Part shown: positions 13,086 to 27,561 of the stretch, piece by piece
Numbering within the stretch: position 1 is the first letter of the stretch
Layout: every line of letters starts with the position of its first letter
Assembly (NCBI GenBank): GCA_009823395.1
Contig: CM020505.1
Coordinates: 23,231,629-23,295,628 of the forward strand
Source: Thamnaconus septentrionalis
Taxonomy: Eukaryota > Chordata > Actinopteri > Tetraodontiformes > Monacanthidae
Reading direction: 5' to 3'
Length of the DNA: 64,000 nt
Program-made: the position numbers and the translations under genes
The notes under the pieces: generated by a model
Databases searched by the model: none
The model's input: the letters and a program-made list of their open reading frames with translations, nothing else
What the model was told of the DNA's origin: nothing

Positions 13086-15689
13086 CAGAGCCGAGCTTTT
13101 ATTTGTTCCCTTTTTCCACTGACTTGGTTTTAATTTGGTAATTTGGCTGGTGCTGCATTCTGCCTGGTGCACGGTGAGAGTCTCACCTTGTTTAGCGTTT
13201 GCAAAAATGTCTGTGGTTATTTTTTTTTTACACGAGCTTTACAGCCTTTACTTCAGCCGCAAGGAAAAATAAGTGTGCCCATTGTCGCCTATATGATGCA
13301 CATGGTGTCAATGTCTCACATAGAAATTTTTTTTCAACTTGTGTTTCACAGAGGAGTCGGTGCAGAATTCAAGCAGCCTGCTTTCAATGGAGTTAATTGC
13401 AAACAGACAAAGTATGCAGGACCATTTTAATTGAGCGCGGGTGCAGAATGTTTGATGGGATTTAAAGTTCAGTGTGGACAAAAAGAAACAATCTTAGCGT
13501 TTAACAAAAAAAAGGGTCTTGTTTTGTGTCTCTGACTGCAACACGAATGTCTGCTGCAGCTGCTCAGCAACTTTGGTCAAGGACGATCCAGAACCATTAG
13601 CTACAATCACCAATATTGAATTAAAATTCCAGTGTCTGTCACTACACACTGGGTTAAATGTTGACCTTCTCCACCTCCAAGCTGCAGCCGTGCCACTGGG
13701 CCACACTGCATCACAGTCTCAATTGCATGTCACAGTCGGAACATGTAATTTCATTTCCCATTTAATTGACTTGAATTCCAACAAATAACCAGCAATTCTC
13801 AGCAATTTAATCAGACCACATTTTGTTCAGAATAGTTATAATAGTCTCCCTTGTACACTTGGCACAGATGTAGGATAAACTCATTGGCCTGGTTGGGCGA
13901 CATTGTTTAGTGTAACATGACTAAAGTATTTTCACTTTCTGTACTGTTTGTAACCATGCATGAAAAGTGTGATCTTGGCTAAATTGCATAGATGGCTGAT
14001 TCCTATGTGGCAGCACAACACACAATATTCAGGGACTCAACTTTGTATAGTGGCCTTCATGTTGGCAAACTGCTGTTGAACTTCACTACCATGCAGCTGA
14101 GCCTTGCTGCGGCCTCACTGCCTGACCATTTCTCTGCCGTTATTATCTCAGTTTTCATTTTTTAAGAGCTGAAGAATTTTTTTTTTTTTTTTCGCACCTT
14201 ACTTTGAATGAAAGTCAACAGGGTTTTACCTCTTTTGAAGACAGCGTGAGCGTTGCAGGTGCAAGATCTCAGAAATAGCACGATTCTGCCGGCTCGGGCC
14301 AAAATAAAAAGCTATAATGAGCCATGGCAGTTACTCAATGGCAACTCTGTGTGAGCAAATTTACAAGAGGAGAGGAGCCACAACGCATTAATATCAGACA
14401 ACAACCTGCACTGCAGCTCTTCCTGTGCTTTCAGCCAAATCGCCAGGAAGCAACAAATACCTGTTTCCTCTCCTTTCTCGCCTCCTCACGACACCTCTGG
14501 ACTGTTTTCACCAACTTTTCATTAATGTAACCAAACAGACCAGGGTGACAGAGCTGCCAGCAATCCACACAGCATGCAAACCCAAGTTTAGTTTGGAATT
14601 GTTATTGTAGGAAGAAGAGTAATGAGAAGTATACTGAAAGAGAACATGGTCCTCCTGAGGGGAAGCCCTCGCTGTGTTTACCTGGATTTTAGTGTCTACT
14701 TTTTGTTCCTTCTTCCAGGTTTGACCATGTTTGGTTTCAGGCACCACAGACTTGAGTATTCATAACCCTGTGTACTGTACTTGATGAAAAATAGTGTCCT
14801 GGTTTCTGAATACTGCATCTCATTTGACACAGACACTTGTGATGTTGTGACACAAACTGCAGATTTTTCTTTAAAAATTAAGAACAATGAGAGCAGTGCA
14901 GGTGTTTGCAGGTGGAGGGCTGACAAACTCCAACATAACACTAAAGACTGTGATGGATACCCAACACCTCTTCACTGTTGGCTCCTTACTGCTGCCACGA
15001 GTGAAGCCATGACAGGTGGAATGATGGAATTCAAAGATTTTTTTTTTTAGTTCATCTAACAGATCTAAGACATAATGTAGGTTGACCTCATGTTTGTTTG
15101 GCTGATGCATTACTAGTTTTTAGGTGTATACCTGTTACACTTTGTTCCTGGCAGATTCCCAGATGGCAAACTTGTGTTTCTCAAAGCGGGATTAAAGACA
15201 AGTTCTGGTTATGATGCTTTCACACATCAACAATTAATTAGGTCCTTAAAAAGTAGAATCATATCTGGGATAATGATGTCCATGTAAAGGCAATTATTAA
15301 AAAAATATTCTTTTGAAATGTATTTCTGACCCTGACTGATAAACATTCACATTTTGCTCTCGTTAGTCTCCCGCGTCTTTATGAACCCTTTTCTAAAATG
15401 TGGCTGGTGTTTGTGAAATCATCTGGCCTCAGTTCATTAGCAGCAGTCATTTCTGCTGTAACCCAGGCCGTGTCAGCCCCAGCGTGGCCTTTCCTACACG
15501 CGAGGCAGTCCTTTTAAGGACGGCATGCGTTTGAAGCCTGCTGGTCGAGCCGTTCAAAGCTGCATCTGTTTTTGGTGGCGTTTGACGGCTTTAATTGATG
15601 TTTATTTTGGCATCGAGTTTTGTTCCTTTCATGCAAATGTCCTGCATGCAGTGAAATGGGTCAGGGCAGCACTAGGTGGCCACAGTTTC

Positions 15690-15690
<1 letters not shown>

Positions 15691-15773
<83 letters not shown>
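15691..15773 (+). repeat. (GT)n microsatellite
   Basis: About 41 GT units with one TT interruption near the start. Confidence 0.95.
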
Positions 15774-15774
<1 letters not shown>

Positions 15775-18700
15775 ATAACAGCAAAGTGCTTAACGAATTT
15801 ACATTTTAGATCACAGAATCTCCACAAACAAAGCAGCCGTACTGATTCCCAAAATTAAATTAAAACCTTAAAAGTCACTTGAGATTTAAAAGGTGCTTGG
15901 GAAAAAAAAAGCAACAAATTACCTTTTTTTTTTTTTTTTTTGATTAAATGCATATTTTCAGCTCTGAAGACCAGCGTAACAAGGCAGTTAAAGGTTTGCA
16001 TGCGAGTTCTTTTTGGAGTGTTGCGGCTGCTGCGCTGCTCTGCTCACCTGCAGACCTGCAGAGAACCTCAAAGACGTTCTAGCGGACCGTTCAACCCCCC
16101 ATCAGACCGGCTCCATTTCCTTCCCCAGTCCCTCCGTGCTTTTCCCTCCACCCGGGCTGACATCACCACGGAGGCACGCACGGGCCTCCTCATCTGCTCC
16201 CAATTACATCCCGGCAAAAGCCTTCTACAAAGGAGACTCCAAACGGTTATGAAATGGAGAGGAACAATCTGGGACCTTGAGAAAACATCTCGGAGACGAG
16301 CCGTGCCAGCAGTCAGTCTGGCCGAGGTGTTGATCCGCGTGTGATCATCTGATGCGACCCGGGTCGAGGGGGCTGGGACGTTGCGTGAAGCATTTTCTGG
16401 ATGTGAAATATGCCTGAGCAGAGAAAACAAAGTTCAGCGCCATCAGAAAGGGAGGAAATATGAGGCTCTTTGCAGCTCTCAGTGAACACATGTGAGAGGA
16501 TGCCCTCTTTTTAAACTCCACGTTTGCTGAGCTAAGTACATCGGATGACACAAAATCCAAAAGGAATGAAAAGATGAAGCCCGAACCCTTTTGCTTCTGC
16601 TGCTGTTCGTGGTTCAGCGTCTCTTTTTCTTTATTTTTTAATCTTGGCAGATTTATGTTGAGCCATTTTCAAGAGGCGTTTCTACGAGATAGGTGGAGGG
16701 AGATTTGTGTTTCATGCCCCTACTTTCAGAGTCATAAAAATATGTCTAATCCCAGATTAAGCTGCTCTACCATTTTGAGGTCAGAAGTCCACTGGCAGTC
16801 GCGATCCATCAAAGTCAAAATGTGGTCGACCAAATGCAACAGACATCATGAAGATCCTCTTTTTCGTGCTGCTGCACTAATTCTTGGGTTCAGATGGAGC
16901 AATTTTCATGTTGCCTAATAACTCCATCAAATGCTGCTTGTCTCCACAAGTTGTTTGAAGATTTAAAGTTTTCGTTAATGAAGGTGAAATATGAGAGACG
17001 TCCTGAGGCAAAATGTGCTCGATTGAAACCAGTCGAGTTAGGATGCAAAACTTCAATGGTTACTTTAAAAACATTTTCAGACAATGAAATGTATCTCTGT
17101 TCTGTCAGTGAACTCCATCCTTGACTTCTTCTGCTTCTTCTTTTCTTACTTAGTGGCAAGGACCCCTTTGTGAAGTCACAAAAGGCACCGAAGTATAAAT
17201 AGATAGATGGATAGATTAAGTACTAAAATACTAAATACTAAAATAAAGATCTGAATATGGGTATAAAGTGGTGCCTTTCAGTCAGTGTGCAAAAAACGTG
17301 TTGAATTCTGATTTTAATTAATTTGTAAATACATTTTCTGCATTTTAAAAGTGGAACAGTTTCCATTGTTTGACAATGAGTAGCAACAGAACATTCAGAG
17401 ATTGTGTTACCTTTCAGTCACATTCTTCAAGTATTGTGATTCAGACTCTACATGTGCTTGGCCATTTTCTTTTAAACCTATTTTTTCTCATTCCATCGAT
17501 CACTAATTTTTTACTCGTGTAAATTTTTTTTTTTTTTTTTTTTGCGCTCTAAATCCAGTTCCCAGTCCAGTCCAAATTTTCAGCCGTCATAAGTGGCCAA
17601 CAAAAGGCTCCAACTGCAGCAAGATGACATCAATGGCCTGTGTGGACCCTCCGAGCCTCCCTCCTCACCTTCACCCAGCCACGCAGCCAACCCCCACCCT
17701 CAGAGCCAATCATGTGACTGCCAGCCATCCGTCCGTCCGGCTGGCCAGCTCTCCCTTGCTGGGAGCTCCACTTCATTACAGAGAAGAATTGTCTTATTGT
17801 CAAGACCCAACTGCCTCCCTCCTCTTTTTTCATTTTACAGGAGAGGGTGGGTTCTTCTGCTGGACATGGGGGCATCATGCAGTGACCCGGCTTCAGGGGT
17901 CACTTCACCCACTGTTTGAGAGGCATCTCACGTAACGCATCACTGCATAGCCACCCCCTCTGCTCAGCCGAGGGCCCTCTCACAGCCGCACTGAGCGGCA
18001 ACGTACTCAACATCTTTGTCCATCGTTACAGTACAGAATCTTTCTGTGCCCACGCATTTTAAATTGGATTTTCTAGTTTGGTTAGGATGGAAAAGATCCA
18101 GTCTGAAATGTTATTACAACTTGTATTTTTCTTTTATTTCAGTTGACATCTGCACCTTGGCTTGAGCAATGTTGGCAAATGTTTGTTGGATTCGCGTGCT
18201 TTGAATGTGACCCCGGAGCTTCCTCAGACCTCAGCCTCGCCACCTCCTGATGAAAGCACTTTGTTGATGGTTCTTTAATGGCACAGGCAGAATTTCACAT
18301 CTTTGATGGGGGTCTGTTTGAAGACTTATAGCTGACCTTGGGTCACCATTGTGTCGGCGGAGAGGAATTTCTTCAGCTGCCACGCGCACGGTCAGATCCT
18401 GTCAGCTCTTTGTCAAGCATGGCTGGAAAATCAGGGCCGCTTTTCTATTTTTTTTTGCAGAGTCTGCAGCAGACACGCAAGCCTGCAGAGGCCTCGGTCG
18501 CTGGGGCGAGTTGAGAGGAGTCGGGTTGGTCGCAGGGCCGTTTGATCAGCTCCTGGAGGAAGCAGAAGTTTCCTCCTGTGGAGGACACATTCCCTGTGTG
18601 TTATTGAAAAGCATCAGCCTGAGCACATTAGTCCAGCAAGAGGATACTGAAAAAACAGCCAGATCATTGGTTGAGTGGATATTATTGATACTGTCCTTAC

Positions 18701-21700
18701 AGAAAAAAAAAAACTTTTTTTGTTGTTTTTTCCGCACTTGGAATATGCAGCTCCTTCCCCAGTTATGGAACTTTGAATTTCAGCTCATTATATCGGTCAG
18801 TCCTGTCCAAGAGCTGGACTGCTTCTGTCCAACCCTCTAATGGCTCTGATATTTCTGGAGGCAGTCGCTCCAGAAAGACACGGAACATTACCTGCCATGC
18901 ATTAGAGACGGCACAGTCAAGGTTTGAGAGTGAGCATGTAGCGCAGTGTCAAGAGTTTAAACCCACGTGGAGCATTTTATCTTTTTTTTCGCCGCCACCC
19001 GAAGCTCACCAGCTCATCGCAGGGCAAATGGAAAAATAGACTTTGCTTAATATTGTCACTGTGCTGCAGTGGTAAAGCACACCCCAGGGTGTGGGCAGAA
19101 CACTGTGACATCACTGTCGGGTGTGGGTACAAGCACAACAACATCCACACGCAAAAACTGAGTTATAGAGGACATAAAAGGTCTAAAATGTGCAGCTGTG
19201 TTTTGTTAACCATCATCCTCCTTACGTGCATCCGTCCCCCACTGTCGGCCGTTGACTGTGAAGAGGCCATGATGGCGCAGGCATGCAGTCACGATGCTGC
19301 GCGCTGACAGGTTTCCTCAAGTTTTTAAAAAGAACAAATTCAAACTCATGTGTTTGACTGTCAGTACAAACCTGTTTTTTTTTCTCATTTTGGATTGAAG
19401 CTGATTTTTGTGAATTGTTCTCTTTTTGTTCTGTTAGCATGTGAATGATTGAAGCTATTAAAGTTGCACCAAGCCTGAAAGGAAATTCATCTTTGTTCAT
19501 TGGTCTTTTGTGGCAAAATTGTGTAATTGCAGCAGTCAAGAAGTTTTAGTATTTATGCAGTAATTTTATAAAGTTGAAAAAAAACAGCCAGTTGAGAACT
19601 AGCGCTGCTTCTTTTTCTTTCAAAAGCAGTTTCCCACTGTGTTCTTGCCAAGCAGATACAAACAAGTCTGTGTGGGTGGCTTTGTGCCAACTCAGAAATA
19701 TTTTTTTTTGTTGTTGTAGTAGAAAAATTATTTTAAGTACTTGCTTTACAATGCTGCTCCAGGCATGCCTCCATCTGCTGACAGCGCTCTGCAGCCTTTG
19801 TCTGGTTAAATGATGTGCTTTACAAGATTCCTTTTTAAAGTCAACCCATAAAAAAGAATAATGTCAAAACAGTGCGCAGCTAAATGCCTTTTGGAGCAGT
19901 TTCGCACTGAAAGGTTTCTGTTCTTGTTGTGCAAGTCCAGGTCATCCGAAAGACTTTAGATCCTGACTAATTGGAACTCTTTGTTCACTTTAGCGAGGCA
20001 ATGTGCCTGCTATTGTAAAATATATTCAAGTCATAAACTTTAATATCATTTATCCAGTCCCAAAACACACCCAGAGCCTGCACATTTTTTGAAGCAGTTA
20101 ACACTCCTAACAAGATCTGTGGGATCTCTAAGTTGCAACTAAACTTCTCTCAGTTGACAGATTGTAACAGACTGCCTCGTTAGTGCCATCAAGGTGTCTT
20201 GAAAATCTAACGGCCCAATTTGACATTGAATGCCATTTTTTTTTTTGTCGAATTTGTATTTGTTCTTGTTGTGTCTCAGTCTTGCTGATCTCATGTGTGC
20301 AGTGTGGGGTGCAGAGGAGGACACAGCGGATTCTTTGCTAAAAACATAGTGCTAATGTTGCTGCTTTGAGGCAAATTGTGCTATTCTGCATACTTGGTGC
20401 GGTGGATAACACCACTCAATGTTCTGCTTCTCTCGTGTTGTAGTGCTCAGTGTACTGGTGACACTCTTTCTCTCTGCAAAACTCCAGAATGAGTTTGTTG
20501 TGAGTTTGTGGATGAAACAATGTCCCAGATCCTTTATCTAAAAGCGATGCATCAAAAATGGGTGTGTTTTCAACTCCAAGTGAACTGTCTGTGAAGGTGT
20601 TGCCTTCAAGCGGACAGAGAACTTTTCTTCTTGACACACACAAATGTTTGATTCTACAAACTGGCCTCATGGCTGTGGAAAGAGCTGCTGAGTGTTCACT
20701 ATTATTATTATTATTATTCGATGACAGGTTTTTGCAAAATGATGAAGCAATATTTCAAAAGATTTCCTCAAAGTACAATTGTGATTTGCAGGCGTTTCCA
20801 TTGAAGGGTGGGAAGCGCATAAGCCGTAATTCTTGCGTTTGCTTTTATTGTTCCAGAATGGTTGTTCTATTTTTCTCTTTGATTACTCGTAAAAAAAAAT
20901 ATTCCGTCTCATGCGTATTTGAGAGGTTTTTCCAAGTTCAGTTGTTTCCATCACCAGTTTTTATTGCCACATTTAGGTTTTGCTCAACTCCAGGGGTCAT
21001 TGAAACACAACTATTGGCTTTTGTCCTGATGCTGCGAATGTCCTGAAGACGATCTAGCACCAGGTGCAATATGATGGAAGCAGACAGCGCCGATTCAAAG
21101 CGCACTGAAAACTATTGAAAACATCGGTGGCCTGTTAACGGCCCTGGATAATGAGTTCCACTGGAGTGTGAGGCTGTATGTGTGGGAGACTCCCGGCTTA
21201 GCTAAATAAACCTTGTCTGGCCCAGTGGCCCCACTGGTGCCCAGTGGGCCGGGCCCTATGGGACAGGAGCAGGCCGGCTCCTTCACAGGTCACTGGGCAG
21301 GCTGGGTGTTAATGACAGCCTCATTTACTCCCAAAAACTCCCTGTTCTCTCCCCCAGCGACGTCCCACTAGCGACACCTCGGCTCGCTCACAAAGGGAAG
21401 GCGACTGTTGGGACGCCGCATTGTGTTTGTGGCTCAGCTTGATACGACAAACTGTGTGTACGGTGCGTTGAAAGGGGGTTGTGCTGGTTGAGGCTGATAG
21501 CACAGATCACTGCTCTTCCCCGCGGTGGAGGACGGCCGGCTGGGCTGGGATTTGCTCTGCTCTCTCTCTTCATTATCTATTCACCGTCGCAACCTTGTGT
21601 GCAGATCGCCGCCGCCACTCGACACGCGTCCGGCCAGTTCAAAGACGCCTTTTTCACTTGGAAGTTTGCGCCTCGCCACCCCGGGAGCGGCCGGGTCTGG

Positions 21701-21975
21701 GACACCTGCAGCGGGGCGGGTGCTGAGAGCTCGGCTGTGTTTTGGATCAGGGACTGAATTTTCCCTCTGAAGATGAGGAAAAAGGTTTATGGCACGCTCC
21801 CATGAGAGTGTCTCCTGCTCTTTGAAGCTGCTGCCGCCGTGGCTGCTCTTATCTCGGGGAAGGATTATTTTATCTCCCCCTGTTTCTTTCTCTCTTCTCT
21901 CCTCTCCGTCTTTCTCCTTTTGCTTTTCCGTCATCGCAGGTTTTGTGTGGATCCCTTCCGAGATCCTGTCCCTCG

Positions 21976-21977
<2 letters not shown>

Positions 21978-22006
<29 letters not shown>
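21978..22006 (+). repeat. (CT)n microsatellite
   Basis: About 14 CT units within a longer C/T-rich block. Confidence 0.9.
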
Positions 22007-22010
<4 letters not shown>

Positions 22011-25000
22011 TCATTTCATACTCGGCCTCCTTTTTAGGGTACACACCCCCTCCCCACCCCCCCTCACTCTCTACCCTTTGCTTCCTAAGCAGCACCCCCG
22101 CACTCCCTTTCTATTTCTCTATCTCCTCTATTCTAGCCTTCTAACTCATGACAGACTGTGTAATTAATGTGCATCATAAACCTCTCTTTCTATTAGCTAC
22201 CATTAGTAAACCTGGCAAGCCTGTCATTTTGGACAAAAACACACAGCTACTTCATTTGATCCTCACATCAAAGGGGGAACCCCACTGTTTTCGGCTGAAT
22301 ACACTAATTGTGTCCTCGTTCTGGATGGGGCTACACCCCCAACGCTTCAAAAAAAAAAAAAAAAAAAAAAAAGGCCGGTGCTTAGCGCAGATAGTTGAGA
22401 GGAGGGAAGAAACAGAAATGATTGATTGTCAAGACTTAAAATCAACATTTTTAACTGTGGACAAAACTGGTCGTCCATCAGTTGCACACTTTTCTGCACA
22501 AGCTCACATTTAAAAAAAAAAAAAAAATCTGCAGCACCGGCCATTCGGTGTAATTGTAAACACATACTGAGGAAGGGAAGTGTCAGCGAGCTGAAAGCAT
22601 TTTACAAGTATTTCATATGCAACTTTTAAGATAAAAAGGAATTTTTAAGTTGACGGGTAAAGATTCCCCTGTTTTGCACTACAAACCAAACATGTGAAGC
22701 ATGGCATCAGACATCTTATTAGGATCATCTGGGGAAAGTTCCATGTGAAGGATCCTTTGAAATGTCAGCTCTCTTACAATGTGGGCGGTGATTAATTGCA
22801 CTTTTTTTTGTGCTCTTAAACCAAAATAAGATTTTAGATATGCATATTTTGACAAATGTTCCTGTTCCAACCCAAGTTACCACAGATTGAACCACACACT
22901 TGCTCCCCCAGGTTCATATTATTCTTCTGTATTTATTTATTATATACTTTCTTTATCAAGACTTCACATGACTTGGGACTTAAAGGGAACGTCGGCTCTA
23001 AGCCTTTGCTGTTGCCTTGATATTGTACTTTAATTATAAGAAAAGGAGCCAATTCACTTTGTGTCGAAGAGACCATTTAAAATCCACGGGGCTGGAAGTC
23101 CTGGTGTGCAGAATGGCCAACGCATGCCAGTCTCCCCGCGGACCCTTTGCCTGACACATCACACGCTGGGCCACCACAATGGGCTGCCGAATGGAAAGGA
23201 ATCAACACTGTACTCTAGTCACGATTGTCTTCTGCCCTTAACAACATCGCTGCCCTTTTGTTCCTCAGCATAAAGGCAACAGTCACATGTTTGAGCTTTA
23301 AGCGCCCAGCAGCTGCTCTTCTCTCCCTCTATATGCTTCACATCCCCCTCCTCACTACCAGGCAGCATTCCCTCTGCTGGCTTCTCCAGGCAGCGGCTCT
23401 CTAACAGTGTTAGAAGGACATAAACGCAGACATACCATTAGATAGCCCTGAATGTAGCTGTCTGAATGCCCCCCCGTCCTGCTTCAACAGAGAATGTGGG
23501 ATTTTATGGGGGAATGAGCTTTGGTTGGCCACCAGGTAGAAGCACCTCCAGATCAATAACTAACAACATCAATCCTGCAGGTGCCGACTTTGATGAGGAT
23601 TTTTACGCAATTAAAGAGGTAACGACAACATCCATGAGACAGATTCCTATTGGAGTTGACCGATATCGCAATAAGAGCCAAATGTCCAGTTCATTTATTT
23701 TATGATTTGGTAAGGTGTCCAATTAAAAAAAGGGGGCAAAAAACAAAAACAAACTGAATCCCACGATTACAGGGATTGATTGGAGGTTTGTGGGCAGGGG
23801 GCAATTCCATGAGATTGCACATTGGCTTTAAACCCCCGCCACCTCCTCTCTCTCCGGCATCAAAGCTGCAGCCTGGAAATAAGGCCCGCAAAGCCATCTC
23901 TCCGTTGGCCTCTTCAAAGGACAGGAAGTGTGTCAGAGGGACAGGCCTTCTTTCCCAGCAAAATCAGACGAGCTGCTATAATAACAAGCTCATCTGTGTC
24001 TCTGTGGCAGAGCAGTTCAAAGGGGAGCCTTATTCCTCTTGGTAAAACATGTGATGATAGAGTCAGGATGCGGAAACCACTGTTTAGTAAAAATGCAACT
24101 GCAGGGCAGAACTGGAGAGTATAGTGCAAGGACTCATCCATAAGGACGTGACAGACCTTGCTGGAAAATTGAGGCCAGATGACAGTTTTGATCTGGATTC
24201 GGACAGAAATCGTCCCAGCTGAGTTGAATTTGCATATAACTTTTGGCTAATAGCTAATTCACTTGGAACTGATGGAGCTGCGAGGCGCTGCTGGGCGCTG
24301 CTGCGTGTCGTGGCGTACCAGACTCGGGAGGATGAAGTTATAATTATGTACCTCTACCTGGTTACATGAACTCGTTGCTGTGTTCATGTGAAGGCAAAGA
24401 AGCCGTCTTCATGTAAACAGCTGGGAGGTTTTCAATAGTTCCACTGTGGTGATTGCTTGAGGCCATGTGGTGAAATAAACAACCCTAGTCCCCGCGATGG
24501 GAAGTTGCCAAGTTCAATTGAATTTGTCAGCCCTCCCAAAAAGTCCCTGCTTAGGGTTGTTGTTCTTGTCAGTGGACCATGGAGCCCCTGTTCTTGTGCT
24601 TTAGCACCGAAGAGTTCTCATTTGTTGAGTGTCAGCAGTGTTGCAACTTACTGTTCTACTCAGAACACAACTATTCACACTCAGATGGCTATTGAGCTTC
24701 GGGTAGGAGGAAACCACAGGTGAATGACAAGGTGTAAGATGCAAGGAGGTGTTTACCTTGTCAGCCGCTGTACAATTGTGTTAATTTGATCTAACGCCAC
24801 ACAATCTTGGCCAGAGTTTGGCAAGAACCAGTAGTGCCAAATAATCATGTTCATATTATAGCAGTGAGCTGAAACTCCTCTTTTCTTTATGCTTGTGCTC
24901 AGTAGAGTTTGATCATTCAGCTTCTCGCCTGCGTGCAAGCCGGAGGAAGTGGAGTCCTGCCACTGGAAGCACATCAACACAAAAGTTTGTGTGGTATAAT

Positions 25001-25805
25001 TTAGCAGGCTGTTGGTAAATCAGATATTTTTGGATGAAATGCCTGCCAATCGGCATTTATAGACATTTTTCACTGTTATTTCACTGCTATGTGGCACTAG
25101 ACTGTTGAGAAAACTCCTTTTGATGCCTTTACAGTTAATGTTAAGTACTTCTTCAGGTTCCCCTTCAAGTTCCTATCGTGGGAAACTTGACAGTGAAAAT
25201 GCTAAGGTAACATTTTCTCTTCTGACCACAGATGACTTTTAAAATTAGCAATTAAATGTCAACATTGCAATTCCATGGAGGACAGCAATGTGTTTGGTGT
25301 CCTCAGGTTTGTGAATGCATGTTCAGCTCATCATTGCTCCGTACACCAAACCAACACACCTAGATGATTAGGACTTGATTATGATTATGATTTAGATGCC
25401 ATACAACCCAACTACGTGAGAGTCATCAACTAAAACCGATCTATTTCTTTTAAGTTGTACTTTGGCGAGCTTACTTGCTTTTACAGATGCAGAGATTGAG
25501 GATTAGGTCATAAAATGGGCCAAAGCCGGTTGTGAGATTTTTAATGTGCTGTTTTTAGACCTCATCTGAAAAGTGACACGGAGATAATAAGAGGCTTTCT
25601 CTAAATTAGACATCTTCTGTTTGAAAAGAACAACATGCTATTTCAGCTTGACTGACAATACAGGAATAACCAACGAAAACTTTGGTTTGAATATTTGTAT
25701 AGTTGAGAAGTGACGATAAGAAAGTGTTTCTGAATGACTTACACTCTATTATAAAATATATGACTTGAGATATTTGTTTTTTATTGTGTCACATGATGCT
25801 TGTAA

Positions 25806-25887
25806 ATGGGCGACACAATGATGCAGGGGTTGGCACTTTTTGCCTCACAGCAGCAGAGAGGTCACAGGTTGGAGTTTGCATGTTCTC

Positions 25888-25926
<39 letters not shown>

Positions 25927-26082
25927 TCACATGTTTAGATGCAGTTCAGGTGAACTGGGAACTCTATTGGCCGTAGGTGTGAGTGTGAGTGGTAGGTTGT
26001 TGTCTTTCCATGTGGCTCTGCCAGAAACTGATGACAGGTGGCTGATGACAGCCTGAATAGGCTCCGGCAGAGCGCCACCTTG
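25806..26082 (+). mobile_element. Teleost SINE-like interspersed repeat with tRNA-like head
   Basis: Begins GGGCGACACAATGATGCAGG and contains GCCTCACAGC, GGAGTTTGCATGTTCTC, a GT run, GGTGTGAGTGTGAGTGG, GATGACAGGTGGCTGATGAC and GAATAGGCTCCGGC. This order matches a widespread fish repeat as I remember it. The first 70 bases resemble a tRNA-derived promoter head. Boundaries are approximate. Confidence 0.65.
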
Positions 26083-27282
26083 AGTGCAGAGTTGATTGCA
26101 GAAAATTAAAACTGATTACTGAAAATGATACACACATGAAGAACCCGATCAAACTAATCTCATCACTCATCACCAGCCGTCTATTGCAATATTTCCACAG
26201 CAATTTTGTAATTGTTTCCAACTGCTTCCACACATTGGCCTCCTCTGTGTTATAGTTGCATTATAAATGTTCAGTTGCAGTTATTCCAACCGTTGCCTCG
26301 GCATTTTTACAAAATCCTGTTACCGCTGTGAAGGACATTTGCATTATTGTCATCCTGCGCTGAGCGTGGCATGTGCTGCAGTGACCTCTTTCTTTAACGA
26401 TGTTCTTGAAGACTTCAAAAGAACCTTTGACTGCTTTCATCTGCTCCCTTAGTCCAATAGGACTTTCATTTCTGAACCGTATTATTGTGTCAAAGACTCT
26501 CAGAGACACACATGCTGGCCGCAGAACTAACATGACAGGGATTTTGGAGCTCAGAAACGTCCCAGTGGATTACTGTTGGCACGGCCTCTAGCTAAAATAA
26601 ACAGCTTTTTATGCTTTATTTATTTATGTATTTGCTGTTTTCACCTTCACTTAAATGAACTTGTTTATTTTCTTTTTTTTGTTGCTGTTGTGGTTTTTGT
26701 TGTTCTTCTTGTTGTTGTTGTTGGTGGTGTTGTTTTTATACCTCCTATGATTCCTGGTCCTTATGAGGGTCCCTGAACCTTATGTTTTGAAAACCAGTCA
26801 GTGTTACGGTGTGCAGCCCACTCTCCCTGTTGTCCCTGGTGAGAACCGAGCATACTTTTAATGTTTGTCCAGTTGAAAATGCTTGTTTCTTTTGACTTCT
26901 TCGGCCTCAAAAAAAAAAAAAAAAAAAAAAAGAGACACAGTTTGCATCAAGCGTCTCAGGGAAGATCAACACGAACCGGATACGTAGACATTATCCTTTC
27001 ACAGTAAGAAACGATCTCACTCTCCTCCGCAGGTCAGCTCAGGCCATGTAGATGGTGTTTTATCAATTTTAACTGTTTCATTCATCAAAATGTAAAAAAG
27101 AAAACAAACAAAACCCGTCATAATCTCAGGTATCTACAGCAGGATTCGTGAACTTACCGGCTTCAACTGAGAAAACGCGTGTTTTCCGAGCAGCGCGTCT
27201 TGGCAGCGCGGACTTTTATTGTGACAGCAAGAAGAGGAAGTGGCTTGCGGCTTCTTCTTGTGCTGTTTGCGGTGTCGCTCTG

Positions 27283-27290
27283 GATCAAAG
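27283..27290 (+). promoter_or_regulatory. Candidate TCF/LEF site in nkd1 5' region
   Basis: GATCAAAG, in the context GGATCAAAGA, matches the TCF/LEF core (A/T)(A/T)CAAAG. It sits 274 bases before the start codon. NKD1 is a known direct Wnt/beta-catenin target, so the site is plausible, but binding is inferred. Confidence 0.4.
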
Positions 27291-27333
27291 AGTCTCCGGG
27301 CTGCCGAAGCCTTGTACGGTCCCGGACTGATCG

Positions 27334-27384
27334 CAGCCAGCCAGTCAGTCAGTCAGCCAGTCAGCCAGCCAGTCAGCCAGCCAG
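27334..27384 (+). repeat. CAGC/CAGT tandem repeat in nkd1 5' leader
   Basis: About 13 units of CAG(C/T) in tandem, ending 179 bases before the start codon. It is a low-complexity part of the probable 5' UTR and a likely length polymorphism. Confidence 0.8.
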
Positions 27385-27531
27385 ACCTCCGTCTCCACGG
27401 ACGCTCCTCCGTCTGGATATCTTCGCTCTTTCTTTTCTTTTTTCTTTCTTTCCTCCCCCCATCCCGCCGCGCTGCCGCACTGAAACAAAGCCTGGAGAAA
27501 ACCTTTGGATCTTTGGATTATATTCCTTCTG

Positions 27532-27561
27532 ATGGTCTTGCAACTCCAACTCGATGAATAG
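27532..27561 (+). other. Upstream ORF 1 (9 codons) ending 2 nt before nkd1 ATG
   Basis: ATG at 27532 reads MVLQLQLDE and stops at TAG 27559-27561, two bases before the nkd1 start. If it lies in the mature leader it would demand reinitiation or leaky scanning. Confidence 0.5.

Noticed and set aside
25890..25922. GT repeat at 25.9 kb as an independent microsatellite
   Set aside because: It lies inside the SINE-like element at the position where that repeat normally carries a GT-rich stretch, so it is reported as part of that element.
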